From: Nitrosomonas cryotolerans ATCC 49181
GTDB taxonomy: Bacteria > Pseudomonadota > Gammaproteobacteria > Burkholderiales > Nitrosomonadaceae
Direction: 5' to 3'
Assembly: GCF_900143275.1 (NCBI RefSeq)
Contig: NZ_FSRO01000001.1
Span: 806,001 to 870,000 of the forward strand
Length of the DNA stretch: 64,000 nucleotides
Shown: piece by piece, positions 55,767-64,000 of the stretch
Layout: every line of letters starts with the position of its first letter
Numbering within the stretch: the first letter of the stretch is position 1
Translations under genes and position numbers: made by a program
The notes under the pieces: generated by a model
What the model saw: only the letters and a program-made list of their open reading frames with translations
Database searches by the model: none
What the model was told of the DNA's origin: nothing

Positions 55767-55842
55767 GGGAAATGTAGAAGCTAACGAGAGTCTGAACCGT
55801 CTGGTTTTTCGCCTGATTCAAAAGAGAGCATGAAAAGTATTG

Positions 55843-55885
55843 CGGTATGTTGTCAATCATGGAGCCCATGATTGACAACATACCG
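55843..55885. repeat. 20-bp perfect hairpin between DsbC-like gene and mltA
   Basis: CGGTATGTTGTCAATCATGG at 55843-55862 and its exact complement at 55866-55885 with a 3-base loop AGC. Such a long perfect stem with no T tract is unusual for a terminator. Confidence 0.85.
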
Positions 55886-55888
55886 TAA

Positions 55889-55920
55889 AAGCCTGTTTAT
55901 CTGAATAGATAAGCGGGCTT
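55889..55920 (-). terminator. mltA terminator-like hairpin
   Basis: AAGCC(T)G(T)TTATC pairs with GATAAGCGGGCTT (13-bp stem with two G-T pairs, 6-base loop), overlapping the end of mltA. On the minus strand it is followed by TTTTAC. It probably terminates mltA. Confidence 0.6.
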
Positions 55921-57121
55921 ATTGTTGAACCAGTTTTGGTGGCGTGTACCCCTGCGGCATGAGTACCCACATTTTACCTTTTTGTTTCATTTTCCCGGCC
56001 TGTTTTCCGGCTTCTGAGCCGAAACCCCAGAAAAAATCGGCGCGTACCCCACCCTTGATCGCGCCACCGGTATCCTGTGCCATCATTAAACGATGTAATT
56101 GCTTATTAGAGTTTGGCCAGGTTGTGGCAAGAAATGTGGGAGCGCCTTGAGGTATGGCGCGTGGATCGATAGCGAGGCTTCTGCCGGCCGTCAATGGCAC
56201 GCCCAATGCGCCCAGTGGGCCCGATAGATCGGCGGGTAGCTCACGAAAGAATACGAAACGTGCATTTTGTTGCAATAATTCGGCCAGTTTGTCCGGATTT
56301 CGTTGCCCCCATTGTTTGATGCCTTGCATAGAAGCTTTTTCTAGGGGTAATTCGCCTCGTTGAACCAGTAATTTTCCGATAGAGTTATAAGGATGACCAT
56401 TTTGTTCGGCATATCCAATTTTCAGGGTTTCACCATTGTCCAGTGCAATCCGGCCGGATCCTTGTATTTGAAGGAAAAACAGTTCGATCTCATCATCTAC
56501 CCACAGCAGTTCATGGCCCTGTAATTTTTCAGGATTATTCATGATTTCGGCACGACTGTAGTAAGGGACTATTTTACGTTCTTGTAATCGTCCGCGTAGC
56601 TTTAAGCCTTTGAGTTCAGGATATATTTCTCCTAATTCAACAATCAGGAGGCTATCTGGTGTAGCATAGAGCGGGTAACGATAGCGCGCAGATGGCTTAC
56701 GACTGCCTTGCAATAAAGGCTCATAGTAGCCAGTGACCAGCCCATCATCACTGCCGTCTGCATTAATAACTTGGTGTGGAATAAAGTGTGTTTCAAAAAA
56801 ATGTCTCACCATTGTGTTGCTTGGTTGTTGCATTGAAACCGCAGTTGTACAGGCTTTTTTCCATAATATTTGTTTGTTTAAAGCAACACAGCTTTGCAAA
56901 AATGCGGGCCATGCGGGTAAGAGATCGTCTTTCTCCCAACCTGTCAGCGCAGACCATGTAGTTGCTTTAAGCGTCGATATCGTTGGTGATCCGGTCGATG
57001 GTGAGATGACAGATGCGGGTGACTTATCTGGCATGACAGTGGGCGTAACGGTATCGGTAGAGCAGGCATTGAGTAATGTGACTAAAAGCATCACAGGAAA
57101 ACTGAATTGGTTTTTCATCAA
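55919..57121 (-). CDS. mltA: membrane-bound lytic murein transglycosylase A
   Basis: A 400-residue outer-membrane lipoprotein. Signal with lipobox LLNACSTD (Cys20). Residues about 130-280 are the MltA barrel (GLVTGYYEPLLQGSRK, ELLWVDDEIELFFLQIQGSG). Residues about 310-390 hold the 3D domain with the catalytic Asp and its neighbours (RSLAIDPRAIPQGAP, MMAQDTGGAIKGGVRADFFW). It cleaves glycan strands to 1,6-anhydro products. Confidence 0.95.
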   Translation of the reverse strand: MMKNQFSFPVMLLVTLLNACSTDTVTPTVMPDKSPASVISPSTGSPTISTLKATTWSALTGWEKDDLLPAWPAFLQSCVALNKQILWKKACTTAVSMQQPSNTMVRHFFETHFIPHQVINADGSDDGLVTGYYEPLLQGSRKPSARYRYPLYATPDSLLIVELGEIYPELKGLKLRGRLQERKIVPYYSRAEIMNNPEKLQGHELLWVDDEIELFFLQIQGSGRIALDNGETLKIGYAEQNGHPYNSIGKLLVQRGELPLEKASMQGIKQWGQRNPDKLAELLQQNARFVFFRELPADLSGPLGALGVPLTAGRSLAIDPRAIPQGAPTFLATTWPNSNKQLHRLMMAQDTGGAIKGGVRADFFWGFGSEAGKQAGKMKQKGKMWVLMPQGYTPPKLVQQ

Positions 57122-57176
57122 ATTTTAGCTAGAGTAATATCCTAGAATTTATTAACTAATATAACGATCTTAGAAT

Positions 57177-57287
57177 ATGTGGGTAATCGCAATTGAAGCA
57201 GTTTTAGCCTTGGGGTTATTTATTTTTATTATGTGGTGGACTATGTTTTCGGGTAAAAAAAAGGATGATGATGACAAGAAAGACTGA
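57177..57287 (+). CDS. 36-residue single-pass membrane protein
   Basis: ATG 57177 to TGA 57287. MWVIAIEAVLALGLFIFIMW is a typical N-terminal membrane helix, then WTMFSGKKKDDDDKKD gives a strongly charged tail with Lys and Asp clusters. This shape (short hydrophobic helix plus charged tail) matches real small membrane proteins more than random ORFs. It is divergent from mltA, whose start is 55 bases away. Family unknown. Confidence 0.6.
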   Translation: MWVIAIEAVLALGLFIFIMWWTMFSGKKKDDDDKKD

Positions 57288-57371
57288 TGGCTGTTTTTTA
57301 TCGATCTATATTAAATAATAGAGTACGGCTTAACTGTCTGAGCAATGGATAAATTGTATTCAGTTATTTGA

Positions 57372-58118
57372 TTATACCGGGTTTTCGATATCAATGAATT
57401 GATGATGGATATCAAATTTCTGGGCAATGTGTTCTCCGAGTGCTTGTACTCCATAACGTTCGGTAGCATGGTGTCCGGCCGAGATAAATGCTACGCCTGA
57501 TTCTCGTGCGATATGTACTGTCTGTTCAGAAATTTCACCGGTAATAAACACATCTACTCCGCGTTGAGCTGCTTCTTCGAAGTAGCCTTGAGCGGCGCCG
57601 GTACACCAGGCAATGTGTTGAACTGGTTTGTCCTGATCGCCGATGATCATTGGATCGCGCAGTAGAACCCGGGATATATTTTTCCCTAATTCTCGTAGTG
57701 TCGAGGGTTGCGTTAATTTTCCTTGTACAGCGATATCCTGCTCACCAAAACGAGCTGTTTCAACCAGACCCAATCTGTGAGCCAGTTGCGTGTTATTACC
57801 CAGCTCCCGATGAGCATCCAGCGGTAAATGATAAGCAAATAGATTTAGATTGTGTGCCATTAGCAGAGCAATGCGATGATGTTTTATGCCGACCAGTCGC
57901 TCGACTTCTCCACGCCAGAAATAACCATGATGAACGAGTATGGCGTCAGCATTGGCTGCTACAGCGGCTTGCAGGAAATCAAGTGAAGCCGTGACGCCGC
58001 TAATTACTTTACGAATTTTATCGCGCCCTTCCACTTGCAGCCCATTTGGGCAATAATCACGGAAATGAGAAATCTCTAGTAACTGATTCAGATAATTCTC
58101 AAGTTCATTTCGATGCAT
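57372..58118 (-). CDS. Nif3-like dinuclear metal center hexameric protein
   Basis: A 248-residue member of the NIF3/YbgI family. Metal-binding residues: HHGYFW near residue 63, and the C-terminal region SAGHHATERYGVQAL near residue 215. The middle carries VFITGEISEQ. The family forms hexameric rings with two metals per subunit; its activity is possibly GTP cyclohydrolase-like but unclear. Divergent from the HtrA gene. Confidence 0.9.
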   Translation of the reverse strand: MHRNELENYLNQLLEISHFRDYCPNGLQVEGRDKIRKVISGVTASLDFLQAAVAANADAILVHHGYFWRGEVERLVGIKHHRIALLMAHNLNLFAYHLPLDAHRELGNNTQLAHRLGLVETARFGEQDIAVQGKLTQPSTLRELGKNISRVLLRDPMIIGDQDKPVQHIAWCTGAAQGYFEEAAQRGVDVFITGEISEQTVHIARESGVAFISAGHHATERYGVQALGEHIAQKFDIHHQFIDIENPV

Positions 58119-58190
58119 TAATGTGTCTCCCAGTTATTACACTATATAACACGATAGTGGTTATTTTAATCTTTAGTACTACTTTTGAAT

Positions 58191-59330
58191 ATGCGCAGAC
58201 TCTGGATAATTTTTGCACAAACTGTAACGATGCTTTTAGCTATATTTTTTGTCGTTTCTACATTGCGTCCGGAATTGTTGCCATGGAGTCCTCGGGGAAC
58301 ATTAGTCACTATTAAGGAAGCAGCTCCTGTTACGAGCACCTTACGGCCAGATAGCTTTTATGATGCTGCAAAGATAGCCATGCCATCTGTGGTAAATATT
58401 TTTACCAGCAAGGAAGTGACGGAGCCTTCTCATCCATTAATGAATGATCCCATGTTTCAGCGATTTTTTGGAGATCGTTTTGAATCGAGACCAAGACGAT
58501 CAACTAGTCTAGGTTCTGGAGTTATTGTCAGCCCAGAAGGTTACATTCTCACGAATCACCACGTGGTAGAAGCTGCAGATGAAGTTGAAATTGCGCTGTT
58601 AGATGGTAGAAAAGCCAGCGCCCGAGTTATCGGTTCGGATCCCGAAACGGATGTTGCCGTGCTAAAAATAAACTTGAAGGATTTACCGGCGATAACCTTT
58701 GGTCAATCTGATCAAGCCAAGGTTGGTGATATTGTACTTGCGGTAGGGAATCCTTTTGGTGTGGGGCAAACGGTGACAATGGGAATTATCGGTGCGTTGG
58801 GACGATCTCAGGTGGGAATCAGTACTTTTGAGAATTTTATTCAAACCGATGCTGCGATTAATCCTGGTAATTCTGGAGGAGCACTGACTGATACATCAGG
58901 CAACCTGATTGGTATTAATACAGCTATTTATTCTCGTACGGGGGGTTCTCTGGGAATTGGGTTTGCCATCCCTGTGCATATTGCCCAACAAATAATGGAG
59001 CAGATTATTCAATCGGGTAGTGTAACGCGTGGTTGGTTGGGTGTCAGTATGCAGGATATGACACAAGAGTTAGCTGAATCTTTCAAACTGACAAGTCCTA
59101 CGGGCGCTTTGATAGCAGGGGTACTTAAGGATGGCCCTGCAGATCAGGCAGGAGTCAAGCCTGGGGATATTCTTATCGCTGTGGAAGATAAAGCTGTGAA
59201 GAATTCTGCTGACTTGCTAAATTTAGTTGCGGCGCTTTTACCCGGTGAGACTATTTCGCTGGCGATTATACGGAATAAGAAGGAAATGCCCATTCAAGTG
59301 AAGGTTGGTAAACGCCCCAAACAGCTATAA
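58191..59330 (+). CDS. HtrA-family serine protease (DegS/AlgW type)
   Basis: I choose ATG 58191 (MRRLWIIFAQT) over an upstream TTG. About 379 residues: one N-terminal membrane anchor (residues about 3-24), a trypsin-like domain with catalytic His (LTNHHVVEAADEV), Asp (DPETDVAVLKI) and Ser (NPGNSGGAL), and one PDZ domain (residues about 270-365). The one-PDZ, anchored form is the DegS/AlgW arrangement that starts sigma-E release by cutting RseA. Single gene; role in envelope stress inferred. Confidence 0.88.
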   Translation: MRRLWIIFAQTVTMLLAIFFVVSTLRPELLPWSPRGTLVTIKEAAPVTSTLRPDSFYDAAKIAMPSVVNIFTSKEVTEPSHPLMNDPMFQRFFGDRFESRPRRSTSLGSGVIVSPEGYILTNHHVVEAADEVEIALLDGRKASARVIGSDPETDVAVLKINLKDLPAITFGQSDQAKVGDIVLAVGNPFGVGQTVTMGIIGALGRSQVGISTFENFIQTDAAINPGNSGGALTDTSGNLIGINTAIYSRTGGSLGIGFAIPVHIAQQIMEQIIQSGSVTRGWLGVSMQDMTQELAESFKLTSPTGALIAGVLKDGPADQAGVKPGDILIAVEDKAVKNSADLLNLVAALLPGETISLAIIRNKKEMPIQVKVGKRPKQL

Positions 59331-59499
59331 TCACCGTCATAATAAATCGATTCCATTTCAAACGCTCCGATATGTAACAGTATGGTGTATCAGGAAATAG
59401 ATATCGCTGTTCCTTGATACACTTGTCTGCTCTGCTTTATCTGAAATATTTTAAGATGTTTACGCACGCTCAGGTAGACAATTAATAGAAATTACGCTT

Positions 59500-61152
59500 A
59501 TGACCACTACGCCTTCATCTGCTGGACTTCTTGCTATCCTTGGTCGCTGGTTTAGTATCAATATTCTTGCGCTAGGACGTGAAATGCGGCTTTCTTACTT
59601 GCCGCCTCTTATGGTTTATGCTGCCGCAGGTATTTCTGGCTTGACGAGCATTGTCGGTACCTTTTATGTCAAGGAAAGATTGGGCCTTTCGGCGGAATTT
59701 TTAGCAGCACTCGGATTCTGGATGATGCTGCCGTGGGCTTTGAAAATGCCGCTGGGCCATCTGGTAGATCTGGTATGGCGATGGAAAAGTTTGCTTGTAT
59801 ATGCAGGCGCAGGGTTGATCACGCTAAGCTTATTAATCATGATTGGATTACTTGGCTATACAGATGCAATGCTCGATGTTGCATCCGTAGAAACCTGGTA
59901 TGTGACAGCGGCATTACTGGCACCAATTGGTTATGTGCTTCAGGATGTTGTTGCAGATGCTATGACTGTCGAAGCGGTGCCACGAGTTGATGCATCCGGT
60001 CAAAAACTGAGTGCTGATAAACGTAAATTAATGCACGTCACGATGCAGACGCTGGGGCGTGTTGCTATCATTAGCGGTGGTATTCTGGTTTCAGTAGCGA
60101 ATGTTTTCTTGCTACGCGATGCAGGGATGTTGCCAGAAGCTGAAAAGGCTGCTGTTTATTTGCTAGTTTATGAATTGGCTTTGATTATCCCGCTGGTTTC
60201 AATTTTAGGTGTTGTTTTTGCTGCTTATTTACACCGACGCGATATGAAGCACTTTATTACACAAGGGCATAGTCATGAGGAAGCGTTAGCATTGCTGGGA
60301 TTGCATATCGATGCACCATCGGTGAACTGGTGGATTCTGGGTGGTGGATTGGCTTTTACAATTCTGTCATTGGGTATTGGCCTAAGCCGTATAGCGGGAG
60401 GAGAGGAAATTATATTTCTGATATCCATGACTATTGTGTTGTTTCTGATGTGGCAGCTTACCGGAGAGCTGGATTCTGATGCACGTGATGTATTGGTTGG
60501 AACCGCCTTGCTCATATTTGTGTTTCGTGCGATACCGAGTCCTGGTGCTGGTTCGACCTGGTGGATGATTGATGATTTAGGCTTTGATCAGCAATTTCTT
60601 GCGATTTTGTCATTGCTTGGTGCAACCTTGACATTGCTTGGTATGTTTATTTTTCGTCGTTTTATGGCAGAACGTTCCATTGCTTATATTATCGGCTTTC
60701 TTACCGTGGTCGGTACCATACTTTCTCTGCCAATCGTGGGTATGTATTTTGGTCTACATGAATGGACTGCTTCATTAACCGGAGGCATTATAGATGCTCG
60801 TTTTATTGCGCTGATTGATACTGCACTGGAATCACCACTAGGCCAGATTGCAATGATTCCGATGCTGGCATGGATTGCCAATTCGGCGCCAGAGAAATTG
60901 AAAGCGACCTTTTTTGCAGTGATGGCATCATTTACTAATCTGGCCTTATCAGCCTCACAGCTGGGCACTAAGTATATCAACCAATTTTTTATCATTACGC
61001 GTGAGGTAAAAGATCCCGTTACGGATCAGGTTACAGTTCCAGCGGATTATAGCCAGCTTGGGAATTTATTGATTACCGTGACGATTATTGGTTTCGTATT
61101 GCCCTTATTATCTATCCTGTTTATTAGATATACTCGTTTTCGTAATGCTTGA
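59500..61152 (+). CDS. BT1/folate-biopterin-type major facilitator
   Basis: A 550-residue membrane protein with about 12 transmembrane segments. Family features are PWALKMPLGHLVDLVW, LQDVVADAMTVEAVPRV near residue 150, and a basic loop of the BT1 type. Predicted to move folate, biopterin or a related small molecule across the inner membrane, with poor substrate certainty. It follows the HtrA gene by 170 bases on the same strand. Confidence 0.75.
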   Translation: MTTTPSSAGLLAILGRWFSINILALGREMRLSYLPPLMVYAAAGISGLTSIVGTFYVKERLGLSAEFLAALGFWMMLPWALKMPLGHLVDLVWRWKSLLVYAGAGLITLSLLIMIGLLGYTDAMLDVASVETWYVTAALLAPIGYVLQDVVADAMTVEAVPRVDASGQKLSADKRKLMHVTMQTLGRVAIISGGILVSVANVFLLRDAGMLPEAEKAAVYLLVYELALIIPLVSILGVVFAAYLHRRDMKHFITQGHSHEEALALLGLHIDAPSVNWWILGGGLAFTILSLGIGLSRIAGGEEIIFLISMTIVLFLMWQLTGELDSDARDVLVGTALLIFVFRAIPSPGAGSTWWMIDDLGFDQQFLAILSLLGATLTLLGMFIFRRFMAERSIAYIIGFLTVVGTILSLPIVGMYFGLHEWTASLTGGIIDARFIALIDTALESPLGQIAMIPMLAWIANSAPEKLKATFFAVMASFTNLALSASQLGTKYINQFFIITREVKDPVTDQVTVPADYSQLGNLLITVTIIGFVLPLLSILFIRYTRFRNA

Positions 61153-61339
61153 TTTAAGCCACATTTAGCCGGTTATTAGCTTATTTGATATTCCAAATTT
61201 TCTAACACTATTTGTTAAATTCAGCTCAATTGATTCTGAAAAGTACCGATATCACTCTCTGTCTTTGTATATAACTTCGCAGTTATAACTATATGTAAAG
61301 GCATTATTTTTATAAAAGCTAAATAAAAAAGGAGAGATT

Positions 61340-61633
61340 GTGAAGAAACTACTTTTGATTATGCTCTTGTCATTTGGATTTACAGGTGCTGTTTATGCGG
61401 CAGTTGATATTAATACGGCTAGCCAATCTGAGCTGGAAACGCTTCAGGGAATTGGTCCTGCTAAAGCTAAGGCTATTATAGAATATCGTGAAAAGAATGG
61501 ATTGTTCGAATCTGAGAGTGATCTGGTTAAAGTAAGTGGTATTGGTTTTGGTATTATCAAGCAGCTCGGAGAAAATATTACCGTTGGTGATAATACGATA
61601 TCGAAAACGGAAGAGAATGTTGCTGCACAGTAG
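61340..61633 (+). CDS. comEA: ComEA-like helix-hairpin-helix DNA-binding protein
   Basis: A 97-residue protein with a signal peptide ending near VYAAVD. The rest holds the ComEA signature: DINTASQSELETLQGIGPAK and AKAIIEYREKNGLFE, with HhH motifs GIGPAKA and VSGIGFG. It binds incoming DNA in the periplasm during natural transformation. GGAGAG precedes its start (GTG at 61340). Followed by a strong hairpin terminator. Confidence 0.9.
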   Translation: MKKLLLIMLLSFGFTGAVYAAVDINTASQSELETLQGIGPAKAKAIIEYREKNGLFESESDLVKVSGIGFGIIKQLGENITVGDNTISKTEENVAAQ

Positions 61634-61661
61634 AAGAATATAAAGCAGTCGTTTAATTCCG

Positions 61662-61704
61662 ATAATAAAAAAACCCTGGATTTTATCCGGGGTTTTTTTA
61701 TTAT
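61662..61704 (+). terminator. rho-independent terminator after comEA
   Basis: A fully palindromic segment, ATAATAAAAAAACCC ... GGGTTTTTTTATTAT, with a GC-rich central stem (CCCTGG/CCGGGG, one G-T pair) and an A/T-rich lower stem with T7. It can act in both directions. Confidence 0.92.
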
Positions 61705-61724
61705 CGAGGTAATTAATATGAAAG

Positions 61725-61812
61725 GAGACTTTTGAAAAGCCTTTGCCAGAAGCTTTCTGCTATTGATTATAAGGAGTTAATTTTCAAACTATTGGGGTTT
61801 TGCAAAGCTCTC
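61725..61812. mobile_element. 88-bp GAGACC MITE, decaying copy
   Basis: Begins GAGACTTTTGAAAAGCC and ends GGTTTTGCAAAGCTCTC. Compared with the 89-bp copies, the end is GCTCTC rather than GGTCTC. Orientation is opposite to the copies at 32.6 and 55.7 kb. It sits directly after the comEA terminator. Confidence 0.85.
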
Positions 61813-62042
61813 GAAAGGAATAATGAACCGAGAAATCCAGTCCCAATTTTCTGCTTTATGTCTATCTTTATTGTGGAATTATTCTGGAATAATGTTTCAG
61901 GTGTATTAAATTTTAAGAAGTAGAAGTAGAAGTCATGAAAAATGAAGCAGTAGTATTTTGTGATCACTTTGCCGTATGCTGTGCTGCGATTCTGATAGCA
62001 TGTGCGATAATCTGAGACTGCTAGTTATGAATTGTATAAACC

Positions 62043-62930
62043 ATGCACAAGACGATTGAAAACTTTGTAGGTAATACGCCTTTAGTGAGACTCAAACGTC
62101 TCCCTGGTAAAACCAGTAATATTATCCTTGCCAAGCTTGAAGGGAACAATCCAGCCGGATCAGTAAAGGATCGTCCGGCGCTGTCAATGATTTTACATGC
62201 ACAGCAGCGCGGCGTTATCAAACCTGGTGATACACTCATTGAGGCTACCAGTGGCAATACGGGTATTGCTCTAGCGATGACAGCGGCAATGATGGGCTAT
62301 CATATGACGCTGATTATGCCGGAGAATTTGAGCATAGAGCGGCGGCAATCTATGCGCGCATATGGAGCAGAGATTATACTGACGCCAAGCGATGGAGGTA
62401 TGGAGCGCGCGCGCGATATTGCCGAGAATTTATGCAATGAAGGAAAGGGAATCATCCTGGACCAATTCTCAAATTCAGATAACCCCTTAGCGCATTATGA
62501 GGGGACTGCGCCTGAAATCTGGCGAGATACCGCAGGAAAGATAACTCATTTTGTAAGTAGCATGGGAACAACAGGAACTATTATGGGGTGTGCCCGGTTT
62601 CTTAAAGAACAGAATGCGGCTATTCAGATTGTTGGTGTACAACCAGAGGAAGGGGCACAGATTCCAGGTATTCGTAAATGGTCGCCAGCTTATTTGCCCA
62701 AGATATATCACGCTGAGCGAGTGGATAATATTATGTTGGTGTCTCAAGCCGAAGCGGAGGATTTAACTCGGCGATTGGCGCGCGAAGAAGGAATCTTTGC
62801 CGGGATCTCGTCCGGTGGTGCGCTGGCTGCAGCGCTTAAGATTTCCGCCCATGTAGAAAAGGCTGTGATTGTCTTTATAGTGTGTGATCGTGGCGATCGT
62901 TATCTTTCTACAGGAGTTTTTCCTGCCTGA
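62043..62930 (+). CDS. cysM: cysteine synthase B
   Basis: A 295-residue PLP-dependent O-acetylserine (thiol)-lyase that makes cysteine (with thiosulfate in CysM). The PLP Lys lies in NPAGSVKDRPAL near residue 42, the phosphate loop TSGNTGIALAM near residue 70, and another PLP loop SSMGTTGTI near residue 172. Length and sequence are CysM-like rather than CysK-like. Monocistronic with an upstream gap of 230 bases after the MITE. Confidence 0.92.
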   Translation: MHKTIENFVGNTPLVRLKRLPGKTSNIILAKLEGNNPAGSVKDRPALSMILHAQQRGVIKPGDTLIEATSGNTGIALAMTAAMMGYHMTLIMPENLSIERRQSMRAYGAEIILTPSDGGMERARDIAENLCNEGKGIILDQFSNSDNPLAHYEGTAPEIWRDTAGKITHFVSSMGTTGTIMGCARFLKEQNAAIQIVGVQPEEGAQIPGIRKWSPAYLPKIYHAERVDNIMLVSQAEAEDLTRRLAREEGIFAGISSGGALAAALKISAHVEKAVIVFIVCDRGDRYLSTGVFPA

Positions 62931-62969
62931 ATAAAATAAACTATATGAGATAGAAATCATATTATTTCT

Positions 62970-64000
62970 ATGCAATATCTTGCAGGAATAATGCTGACCA
63001 AGCATTTATCTGGATTGGTAATACGAGATCTGCTTGCTGCCATAGCACTCATGATATTGTTGTCCAGTTCTTCTGTTTACGCGGCGTATCCCGAACTTAC
63101 ATTTACGCTTGATGATGTACACAGTCCTGTGCTGAGTGCAAAGATGATTCGAGTACATCTTTCCGGTTCACAACTATCTCGGCTGGAAGTTCGTATTGGT
63201 AAGGTAATGGTACAAGGAAAGGTCTGGCATAATTTGACTCTTTCCTGTTATCAGTTTCACCTAACCAGCCATCTTATTGATTGTACCCGTGGAAAATTAT
63301 ATTTATCCGATTTGGTTGTATTATCAACTGCTTTCCGATTTATTCCGCAAGAAAAAACGATAGAAATTGATATTAATCCTGTTGTAAATGAACATTGGCG
63401 GTTTTCTATGCGTTGGGACGAACGTATCTGGCGCAGCTCATTAACCATTATTAATGGCCAATCTCAATATGTTGCACAATGGCTTCCGAATAAAGAGACT
63501 TTGCCTCTTTTTAGTGAGGGAAGAATAAATGGAGTGGTGACGCTACATGGAAATGCGCAGGGTTTAAACAAAATTTTATTAGATTTGTCCGTAAATGCGC
63601 TCGCCTTTAGTGACCGCTCCGGGTTGCATGCAGGTGAGAACGTGAATATGGCAATGACTGTAATAGCGACACGCGCCGCTCGAAATAAACAATGGGAATG
63701 GCAAAGTGATATTAACTGGCTAGGTGGCGAAATATTCTGGCAGCCGATTTATCTTATAGGTAGTGGGCAGCGTCTAAGCTTGAATGGCACTGTAGATGAA
63801 AAAAATGTTCAGATACACAAGGGAAAACTTGTATTTGAAGATATTGGTCAATTTGATTTTTCGGGTGTTATGGTGCGATCTGACAATAGGCTACGCGATT
63901 TTGAGTTGCGTACAGACAATTTAGAATTATCAAATTTGTTTGATCGAATATTGAAGCCTTTTCTAGAAAACACCGTCTTCTCAGAAATGGAAGTATCAGG
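62970..64000 (+). CDS. exported AsmA/YdbH-like protein, truncated by window end
   Basis: The frame is open from 62970 to the end of the window (about 343 codons visible). ATG 62991 (MLTKHLSG) has AGGA shortly upstream and is an alternative start. A signal peptide around residues 18-38 (LLAAIALMILLSSSSVYAA) sends it to the periplasm. The body has many beta-strand-rich repeats and features of intermembrane lipid-transport proteins such as YdbH (LEVRIGKVMVQGKVW, GVVTLHGNAQG, GKLVFEDIGQFDFSG). Its role is inferred to be envelope lipid trafficking. The C terminus lies outside the window. Confidence 0.6.
   Translation, partial: MQYLAGIMLTKHLSGLVIRDLLAAIALMILLSSSSVYAAYPELTFTLDDVHSPVLSAKMIRVHLSGSQLSRLEVRIGKVMVQGKVWHNLTLSCYQFHLTSHLIDCTRGKLYLSDLVVLSTAFRFIPQEKTIEIDINPVVNEHWRFSMRWDERIWRSSLTIINGQSQYVAQWLPNKETLPLFSEGRINGVVTLHGNAQGLNKILLDLSVNALAFSDRSGLHAGENVNMAMTVIATRAARNKQWEWQSDINWLGGEIFWQPIYLIGSGQRLSLNGTVDEKNVQIHKGKLVFEDIGQFDFSGVMVRSDNRLRDFELRTDNLELSNLFDRILKPFLENTVFSEMEVS

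Noticed and set aside
1..64000. CRISPR arrays
   Set aside because: I saw no regularly spaced direct repeats with unique spacers anywhere; the only tandem array is the in-frame 78-bp repeat.

Overview
The window looks like a chromosomal segment of an ammonia-oxidising betaproteobacterium close to Nitrosomonas. This rests on gene content: a single-domain copper nitrite reductase, homospermidine synthase, an Mrp antiporter operon, DUF3460, and betaproteobacterial gene orders (ribE-ribBA-ribH-nusB-thiL-pgpA and miaB-phoH-ybeY-corC). It also carries a dense load of IS5, IS605, IS3 and IS110 debris and small inverted-repeat elements. Genus assignment is inference; no rRNA gene is present.

Layout. 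1-0.8 kb: the tail of an unknown gene and a glutaredoxin-like gene. 0.9-2.7 kb: an IS605-type element with tnpA and a frameshifted tnpB. 2.8-8.9 kb: tag, then a visibly GC-richer block with a CPA1 Na+/H+ antiporter, IS5 remnants, and a two-gene ATP-grasp-like ligase/zinc deacylase cassette. 9-15 kb: the riboflavin/nusB/thiL/pgpA operon and mltF, then tRNA-Arg(CCG) and a CNNM/CorC protein. 16.8-17.9 kb: about 1 kb with no convincing gene. 17.9-20.5 kb: DUF3460, homospermidine synthase and a spermidine-synthase-like protein. 20.7-26.5 kb: the six-gene mrp (mnh) operon with A and B fused. 26.6-37.5 kb: DUF454, FKBP, a giant AsmA-like DUF748 protein, a YiiX-type cysteine hydrolase, SnoaL, yaaA and mfd.

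37.6-46 kb is the accessory hot spot. In order it holds a decayed Tn3-type resolvase, nirK, an internally deleted IS with 24-bp inverted repeats, two lipoproteins and a 96-bp stray copy of a gene lying 5 kb away. These are followed by an integron-type gene cassette with an exact 59-bp attC site and a second cassette ORF. A truncated IS5 transposase comes next, itself interrupted by a 156-bp MITE with a 5-bp target duplication. The block ends with a beta-propeller/ice-binding fusion protein and IS3/IS110 stubs. No integrase is visible, so this resembles a cluster of attC lacking integrase, at very small scale.

46-64 kb returns to core genome: a DUF4010/MgtC protein with recJ, corC-ybeY-phoH-miaB, a CAT-anticodon tRNA, ubiH-like, a DsbC-like thioredoxin, mltA, a 36-residue membrane protein, a Nif3 protein, an HtrA protease, a BT1-type transporter, comEA, cysM, and the start of an AsmA/YdbH-like exported protein running off the end.

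A family of about 89-bp elements ending in GAGACC/TTTGCAAAA recurs at 8.9, 32.6, 55.7 and 61.7 kb, with a related 155-bp structure at 45.7 kb. The copies give a small natural history of MITE decay. Functionally, two Na+/H+ systems (CPA1 and Mrp), polyamine synthesis and two CorC-type proteins suggest emphasis on ion and pH homeostasis, which fits an acid-producing nitrifier (inference).
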